From NCBI RefSeq assembly GCF_003967355.1, contig NZ_BIFH01000026.1:186001-250000 (forward strand): a stretch of 64,000 bases of DNA, written 5' to 3'. Within the stretch, counting starts at the first letter, position 1. Every line of letters starts with the position of its first letter. The position numbers and the translations under genes were made by a program. A model generated the notes under the pieces. That model searched no databases, was not told where the DNA came from, and saw nothing but the letters and a program-made list of their open reading frames with translations. This document shows, one piece after another, positions 59,511 to 64,000 of this stretch. This DNA is from Embleya hyalina. GTDB taxonomy: Bacteria > Actinomycetota > Actinomycetes > Streptomycetales > Streptomycetaceae.

Positions 59511-61124
59511 ATGCTGCTGCACGAGATCCTGGTCGCCGCGGCTCGGGAGGTACCCGACCGCACCGCGCTGATCGTCCCCGGACACCCGTTCCGCACCACA
59601 CGGCCCGGCGCGGTCGCCGACCCGTCCCCCGGGCCCGCCGACCCGGCCACGACCTCCTGGACCTTCGCCGAATTGGCCGCCCGCTCCCGAGCCCTGGCCA
59701 CCACCGTGGCGAAGCGCACCTCGCCGGGCGCCCGGGTCGGGATCCTCGCGCACAATCGGGCCGAGTACGTCGCCGCCTACTACGGCGTCCCGTGGGCCGG
59801 ACGCGTCCTGGTCCCGCTCAACCCCCGGCTGCACCCGCGCGAATGGGCCGACCAACTCGCCCGCTCCGGGGCGGAACTGCTCCTCGGCGACGCCGACCTG
59901 CTCGGCACGCTCGCCTGGCCGGGCGGCCCGAGCCTGGAACTGGGCGCGGCCGTCACCGGCGAGCACACCGACGCCGGGTGGAGCGCCGCCGACCCCGGGG
60001 CGGACACCGCCTTCGACCCCGCCACCGACGAATCCGCCCTGACCTGGCTGCTGTTCACCTCCGGCACCACCGGCCCGCCCAAGGGCGTCCGGCTCACCCA
60101 CCGCAGCCTGACCGCGGCCATGCGCGCCTCGCTGGCCTGCCGCCCGGTCGACCCGGACACCGTCGTGCTGACCCCCTTCCCGCTCGCGCACGTGGCCGGC
60201 TACCAGGTGTCGGCACACCATCTGGCACGCCGCCCGGTGGTCGTGCTGCGCCGCTATCTGCCGGCCGAACTGGCGTCCGTGGTCCGCGAGTTCGGAGTGA
60301 CCAGCCTGTCCCTGGCGCCGACCATGATCGACGCGCTCCTCGACCACGTGCGGGAGGGCGACGGGTTGCGCGAGCGCGTCCGCTCGATCAGCTACGGTGC
60401 CTCGCCGATCACCCCCGAGCTGATCCGCCGGGTCGACGGGCTGCTCGGCTGCGGCCTCGGGCAGGGGTACGGAATGACCGAGTTGTCAGGCAACGCGGTG
60501 TTCCTGAACGCCGCCGACCACCGCGACGCCGCGACCGACCGCCCGCACCTGTACTCCGCCGCCGGGCGCCCCGGCCCGGGAGTGGAGATCCGGATCGTCG
60601 ACGACGCGGGCCAGCCGCTGCCCACCGGCGCCGCCGGCGAGATCTCGGTCCGGTCCGAACAGGTCGCGGACGGCTACTGGCAGGTGGACACGGGCGAGTT
60701 CGCGGCGGGCTGGTTCCGCACGGGCGACCTGGGCCGACTCGACGCCGAGGGCTATCTCTACGTCCTGGACCGCAAGAAGGACGTGATCATCACCGGCGGC
60801 GAGAACGTCAGCGCCCGCGAGGTGGAGGCGGTCCTGCGCGAACACCCCGGCGTACGCGAGGTCGCGGTGGTCGGCGAACCCGACACCCGGTGGGGCGAGC
60901 GGGTGGTCGCCGTGGTGGTCCCGACCGCCGGACACACCCTCGACCCGGACGAGTTGGTCACGCTGTGCCGCGCGCACCTGGCCGGCTTCAAGGTCCCGCG
61001 CCGGGTGGTGTTCACCGACGCGCTGCCGGTCACCGGCACCGGCAAGATCAGCAAGCCCGCCCTCCGCGAACGCGTCGTGGAATGGAGCCGCGCCGACACC
61101 CGGGCCGAACGCACACACTCCTGA
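59511..61124 (+). CDS. AMP-forming acyl-CoA/fatty-acid ligase
   Basis: A 537-residue ANL-family enzyme. The P-loop is TSGTTGPPKG, A5 is GYGMTELSG, A7 is GWFRTGDLG, and A10 has TGTGKISK with the C-terminal Lys. The N-terminal part includes ALTWLLF. It activates a carboxylic acid with ATP and loads it onto CoA. No thioesterase, carrier or oxidase is adjacent, so it is likely a stand-alone acyl-CoA synthetase. The ATG follows a short GGAGGC-type site. Confidence 0.93.
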   Translation: MLLHEILVAAAREVPDRTALIVPGHPFRTTRPGAVADPSPGPADPATTSWTFAELAARSRALATTVAKRTSPGARVGILAHNRAEYVAAYYGVPWAGRVLVPLNPRLHPREWADQLARSGAELLLGDADLLGTLAWPGGPSLELGAAVTGEHTDAGWSAADPGADTAFDPATDESALTWLLFTSGTTGPPKGVRLTHRSLTAAMRASLACRPVDPDTVVLTPFPLAHVAGYQVSAHHLARRPVVVLRRYLPAELASVVREFGVTSLSLAPTMIDALLDHVREGDGLRERVRSISYGASPITPELIRRVDGLLGCGLGQGYGMTELSGNAVFLNAADHRDAATDRPHLYSAAGRPGPGVEIRIVDDAGQPLPTGAAGEISVRSEQVADGYWQVDTGEFAAGWFRTGDLGRLDAEGYLYVLDRKKDVIITGGENVSAREVEAVLREHPGVREVAVVGEPDTRWGERVVAVVVPTAGHTLDPDELVTLCRAHLAGFKVPRRVVFTDALPVTGTGKISKPALRERVVEWSRADTRAERTHS

Positions 61125-61137
61125 ACCGGGGCCCGTC

Positions 61138-61839
61138 CTAGTCGGCGCCCGACAACCCCGCGTCGGCCTCCGTCGACCCCGTCTCGGGCCGGGTGCCCCG
61201 GGGTCGGATCTCGTACGCGCAGTGCGGCGCGCCGGCCACCATGTGGCTCACCCGCCGCACCTCGGTGTCGGGCAACGCCTCGCGCAGGAACTCCAGTTCC
61301 GACGAGCACGCGGTGCCGCACCGGATCGCCACGTCGAAGATCGCGCAGTTCTGCTCGACGATCAGCCAACCGCCGCCGTCCGCCAGGGGCCGCGCGGCGG
61401 CCAGGTAGCCGTCCTCGTCGAGGATGGCGGCGATCGCGGCCACCCGATCGGCGAGGTCGGGCGCGGTGGTCCGGGTCCGGGCACGCTCCAGGCGCCGCTC
61501 CCGGCGTCGGTCGAACAGGCGGTCCACGAAGCCGGGTTCCTCGGTCTGCGCGGTCTCCAGGAGGTCCCCGACCAGGTCGCCGTAACGCCGGGGGAACAGG
61601 TTCTCGCCGGCCGTGGTCAGCCGGTACACGTGCTTCGGCCGGCCCGGCCCCAATCGGGCCTGCCGGTGGGTCACATACCCCTCCGCGACCAGTCCGGCCA
61701 ACTGCTGGCGCATGCCGCTCGCGGTCATCCCGACCGCCTCGGCCAACTCCTCCGCGCGCAGTTCGCCCGCGCCCTTGAGGCGCCGCAATATCTCACGCCG
61801 GGTCTCGGGCAACAGTGCGAACGCGTCCTGCTCGCTCAC
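61138..61839 (-). CDS. SufR-like winged-helix regulator with four-Cys Fe-S motif
   Basis: A 233-residue regulator. The winged helix (5-80) reads LLPETRREILRRLKGAGELR, then LAEAVGMTASGMRQQLAGLV and the wing GPGRPKHVYRLTTAGE. The C-terminal part has Cys165, Cys174, Cys178 and Cys207 within EQNCAIF, RCGTACSS and PHCAYEI. This layout is that of SufR-type regulators that bind an iron-sulfur cluster. It lies 106 bases downstream of the superoxide dismutase gene on the same strand, so both are probably co-expressed. No suf operon is in the window. Confidence 0.85.
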   Translation of the reverse strand: MSEQDAFALLPETRREILRRLKGAGELRAEELAEAVGMTASGMRQQLAGLVAEGYVTHRQARLGPGRPKHVYRLTTAGENLFPRRYGDLVGDLLETAQTEEPGFVDRLFDRRRERRLERARTRTTAPDLADRVAAIAAILDEDGYLAAARPLADGGGWLIVEQNCAIFDVAIRCGTACSSELEFLREALPDTEVRRVSHMVAGAPHCAYEIRPRGTRPETGSTEADAGLSGAD

Positions 61840-61945
61840 CCCGCTCGCCTCCCTCGTTCGTCCCGAGTACCCCGAGTGCGTGTCACCCCCACCGGACGGG
61901 GCCGCACGGGAAGCCCCCGCGCGGCCCCGGACCGGACGTCGTTCC

Positions 61946-62554
61946 TCAGGCGCCCTTGGCGGCCGAGAGGCGCGTGGCGACGTCGTCCCAGTTGAAGACG
62001 TTCCACACGGCCTTGAAGAAGTCCGCCTTGACGTTCTTGTACTGGAGGTAGAACGCGTGCTCCCACGCGTCGATCGCGAGGAGCGGCACGGTGCCCTGCG
62101 GGATGTTGCCCTGGTGGTCGTAGACCTGGGTGACCACGATGCGCTGGGACAGCGGCTCCCACGCGGCGACGGACCAGCCCGACCCCTGCACGGTCATCGC
62201 GGTCTGCGTCATGTGCGCGCGGAACTGCTCGAAGCCGCCGAAGTCGACGCCGATCTGCTCGGCCAGGTCGCCGGTGGGCTCGCCGTTGCCGGTCGGGCCC
62301 AGGTTGGTCCAGAACAGGCTGTGCAGCACGTGGCCCGACACGTGGAAGGCCAGGTCCTTCTCCAGCTTGGAGATGGTGCCGTAGGCCTCCTTGTCACGGG
62401 CGTCGGCGAGCTGCTCGAGGGCGGTGTTGGCACCGGCCACGTACGCCGCGTGGTGCTTGTCGTGGTGCAGCTCCATGATGGCGCCGCTGATGTGCGGCTC
62501 CAGGGCGGCGTAGTCGTAGGTCAGGTCGGGGAGCGTGTAGACCGTGTCGGCCAC
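61946..62554 (-). CDS. Superoxide dismutase (Fe/Mn type)
   Basis: A 202-residue SOD. The metal ligands are His30 in MELHHDKHH, the His in GHVLHSLFW, and the Asp/His in [11 protein letters not shown]. The N-terminal helical hairpin and C-terminal alpha/beta parts are complete. It dismutates superoxide in the cytoplasm. Fe or Mn cannot be told with certainty; in Streptomyces the sodF type uses iron and is repressed under nickel by Nur. A region with TTAGG...CCTAA is upstream. The SufR-like gene follows. Confidence 0.96.
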   Translation of the reverse strand: MADTVYTLPDLTYDYAALEPHISGAIMELHHDKHHAAYVAGANTALEQLADARDKEAYGTISKLEKDLAFHVSGHVLHSLFWTNLGPTGNGEPTGDLAEQIGVDFGGFEQFRAHMTQTAMTVQGSGWSVAAWEPLSQRIVVTQVYDHQGNIPQGTVPLLAIDAWEHAFYLQYKNVKADFFKAVWNVFNWDDVATRLSAAKGA

Positions 62555-62622
62555 GGGAGTTCCTCCTGCGCAGTGGTTGCGGTGACAGAGTCGACCCTAT
62601 GCTTCCCGCGGGAATACCGGCA

Positions 62623-62648
62623 AGTTAGGCAAGACTTAACTGTCCTAA
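62623..62648. promoter_or_regulatory. Candidate iron/redox operator upstream of SOD
   Basis: AGTTAGGCAAGACTTAACT (62623-62641) has AGTTA/TAACT arms in a 19-bp frame, and TTAGG (62625) is mirrored by CCTAA (62644-62648). GGCAAG is also repeated directly. It is the only AT-rich spot between the divergent SOD and the questin-oxidase-like gene, and recalls iron boxes only loosely. Confidence 0.4.
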
Positions 62649-62692
62649 CCGGAAGTCCCCGGTCCACACTCGGCACACGAAGGAAACGAACG

Positions 62693-63742
62693 ATGCGACA
62701 ACAAGCCGCCGAAGCCTTGGACGAAGCATTCGCACGTCTGCACCGCACCGGCTCCGAATTCGACGACAAGCTGTCCAATCACGGTCCGATGGCCGTCGAA
62801 GCCCTCGTGCACGCGGGCCAGTGGGAAGCCGTGCCCGCTTGGCTCGACTCCTACACCCGCCGGCTCGAACCGGTTCTGCGACCCACCGAGCGCATCGCCC
62901 GCGACGCGTGGCGCGAGGCGCTGGGCGACCGCGCCCGGGACGGTGACTGGATCGCCCTGTTCACCGACGAGATCGCCGAGCGGCCGTGGCGCGAGGTGCT
63001 CGCGCTGTGGTGGCCCAGGCTGCTCCCGGGGCTGCCCGGCGGCGCCACCCACGGGGTGATCCGGGTCGGACACGCGGTCCGCGCCCTGCTGGACCTCGGC
63101 GAGAGCCCGGTCCGCCTCGCCGAGTTCGCCCACGCGATGGCCTACTTCGCGTCGAGCAACCAGGCCCTGCCCGAACTGCCGCGGCTCGCGGGGGGCCGGA
63201 CGCCGTTCGAGGCACTGGACGCGGTCCCGCCCCTGCCGATCGACGAGAAGGACCACATCAGCCGCCGCCTGGACTTCCTCGCCGGGTGGGACGCGTGGCT
63301 GGCCCCGACCCTGTCGGTGCGCGAGGCCACGACCCCCGAGCAGGCACAGGCGCTGCTCGCCGACACCGTGCACGCGGCGACCCTGCGCTACCTGCGCCGC
63401 GGACACGGCAGCGGGGTGATGAACGTGCACGCGGTGACCGCCCCGAGCGCGGTGCTGCGGGTGTTGCCGGCGCTGCCGCGCGAGCAGTGGATCCCCTCGT
63501 ACACCACGGCCTGGGCCACCAGCAGCGCGGTCTTCGCGGTCTACTCGGGCCGCGAGGACGCGACCGGGACACCCGCTCCCGCGCCCGATCCCGTCGAGGC
63601 CGGACGGCGTGCCCTCGCACACGGCGACGAGCACGTGATCAAGCTCGTGGACACCGCGGTGGACGTGTTCGCCCGCTCCGGCGACACCCGCGCGCTGGCC
63701 GCCGGCACACTCGCGGCCGAGTTGATCGCGCCGGAGCACTGA
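62693..63742 (+). CDS. Questin-oxidase-like protein (DUF4243 type)
   Basis: A 349-residue protein of the questin oxidase family. Text EFDDKLSNHGPMAVEALVHA near residue 25, WLDSYTRRLEPVLRPTERIA, then WREVLALWWPRLLPGLPGGA and THGVIRVGHAVRALLDLGES fit its helical pattern, rich in conserved His and Trp. Fungal members perform Baeyer-Villiger-like ring opening of anthraquinones, without known cofactor; bacterial roles are open. AAGGAAACG precedes the ATG. It is divergent from SOD. Confidence 0.85.
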   Translation: MRQQAAEALDEAFARLHRTGSEFDDKLSNHGPMAVEALVHAGQWEAVPAWLDSYTRRLEPVLRPTERIARDAWREALGDRARDGDWIALFTDEIAERPWREVLALWWPRLLPGLPGGATHGVIRVGHAVRALLDLGESPVRLAEFAHAMAYFASSNQALPELPRLAGGRTPFEALDAVPPLPIDEKDHISRRLDFLAGWDAWLAPTLSVREATTPEQAQALLADTVHAATLRYLRRGHGSGVMNVHAVTAPSAVLRVLPALPREQWIPSYTTAWATSSAVFAVYSGREDATGTPAPAPDPVEAGRRALAHGDEHVIKLVDTAVDVFARSGDTRALAAGTLAAELIAPEH

Positions 63743-63885
63743 CCGGTCGCGCCGGGCAAGGCGACACGCCCTCGAACGGGTGAGATTCCCCCACTCGGCG
63801 CAGCCGATTGCGTTCGCTGGTGCCGCACGCACCGCATGGCACACGCCGTGCGGCACCGGCGAACCACTCAATGATCGGAGCCCCC

Positions 63886-64000
63886 ATGCGCATCACCCCG
63901 CTGCTCACCGCCGCGACGGTCGGCGCCCTGCTCGCCCTGACCCCGGCCGCCCCCGCGCTCGCCGACGGCCACGCGGACACCATCACGAGCGAGACCGTCC
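63886..64000 (+). CDS. Secreted protein, N-terminal part (3' end outside window)
   Basis: A new gene starts at ATG 63886 after GGAG (63877). The first 26 residues MRITPLLTAATVGALLALTP...ALA are a signal peptide with cleavage likely before DGHADT. Only 38 codons are inside the window, so the product cannot be named. Confidence 0.75.
   Translation, partial: MRITPLLTAATVGALLALTPAAPALADGHADTITSETV

Noticed and set aside
61138-61839. Simple MarR or ArsR metal regulator at the SOD locus
   Set aside because: The four-Cys layout with PHCAYEI fits SufR-like Fe-S regulators better than ArsR metal sites.
1-64000. CRISPR arrays, insertion sequences, tRNA or rRNA genes
   Set aside because: No spaced direct repeats of CRISPR size, no transposase-like frame with terminal repeats, and no recognisable tRNA or rRNA text was found on either strand.

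Overview
The window is a very GC-rich actinobacterial chromosome segment (around 70% GC or more by eye, strong third-position GC, many GTG starts, AGGAGG-type ribosome binding sites). The gene families point to Streptomycetaceae or a close relative: MmyB-type XRE regulators, an NnaR-type HemD/winged-helix regulator, LytR-CpsA-Psr protein, L,D-transpeptidase, DUF4097 with a ribbon-helix-helix partner, questin-oxidase-like protein. Assignment below family level would need a search. I see no rRNA, tRNA, CRISPR array, transposase or replication origin. The content reads as accessory chromosome: one- to three-gene redox, transport and resistance modules, most with their own regulator.

Layout. 1-9.5 kb: small-molecule redox modules (SDR, TetR/quinone oxidoreductase, XRE/alpha-beta hydrolase, VOC protein, P450/IclR), a decayed luciferase-like monooxygenase and a lone PemK/MazF-like protein. 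9.7-18 kb: signalling and efflux, with a NarL-type two-component pair, a histidine kinase carrying a cyclic-nucleotide-binding-like domain coupled to a response-regulator/thioredoxin-reductase-like fusion, and ArsR plus an MFS exporter. 18-25.5 kb: nitrate/nitrite assimilation (narK, nirB, a possible 28-codon micro-ORF, nirD, divergent nnaR) with a flavin oxidoreductase gene inside it. 25.7-31.7 kb: PucR-type regulator with a large low-complexity insertion, a DUF4097/ribbon-helix-helix locus controlled from a striking array of TGACG(T/C)CA sites, and an approximately 0.8 kb C-rich, strand-skewed region with roughly 200-bp tandem repeats. 31.7-38.4 kb: cell-wall genes (L,D-transpeptidase, LCP protein), a TetR/DHA2-efflux module with a coupled 56-residue protein, and a CBS-domain protein.

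38.4-47.8 kb: MarR/RidA/ene-reductase module, membrane-anchored hydrolase, two acetyltransferases, a PaaX-like regulator, a fused and decayed aldo-keto reductase/SDR remnant, and a MocR regulator next to a fold-type IV aminotransferase. 47.8-52.2 kb: a tiny His-rich secreted protein, then a MerR-type promoter driving a heterodimeric ABC exporter. 52.2-57 kb: CynX/NimT-type transporter, FadR-type regulator, fold-type II PLP enzyme, DJ-1/PfpI protein, PPOX-fold protein. 57-64 kb: TetR/SDR pair, PEP-mutase-family protein, acyl-CoA ligase, an Fe/Mn superoxide dismutase in line with a SufR-like four-cysteine regulator, a questin-oxidase-like protein, and the start of a secreted protein cut by the window end.

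The recurring theme is divergent regulator/target pairs with clear palindromic operators. The most unusual items are the phased ribbon-helix-helix operator array, the cysteine-free response-regulator/TrxR-like fusion with its cyclic-nucleotide-domain kinase, the double-coupled micro-ORF inside nirBD, the C-skewed repeat region, and the MerR-type promoter with no merR gene nearby.
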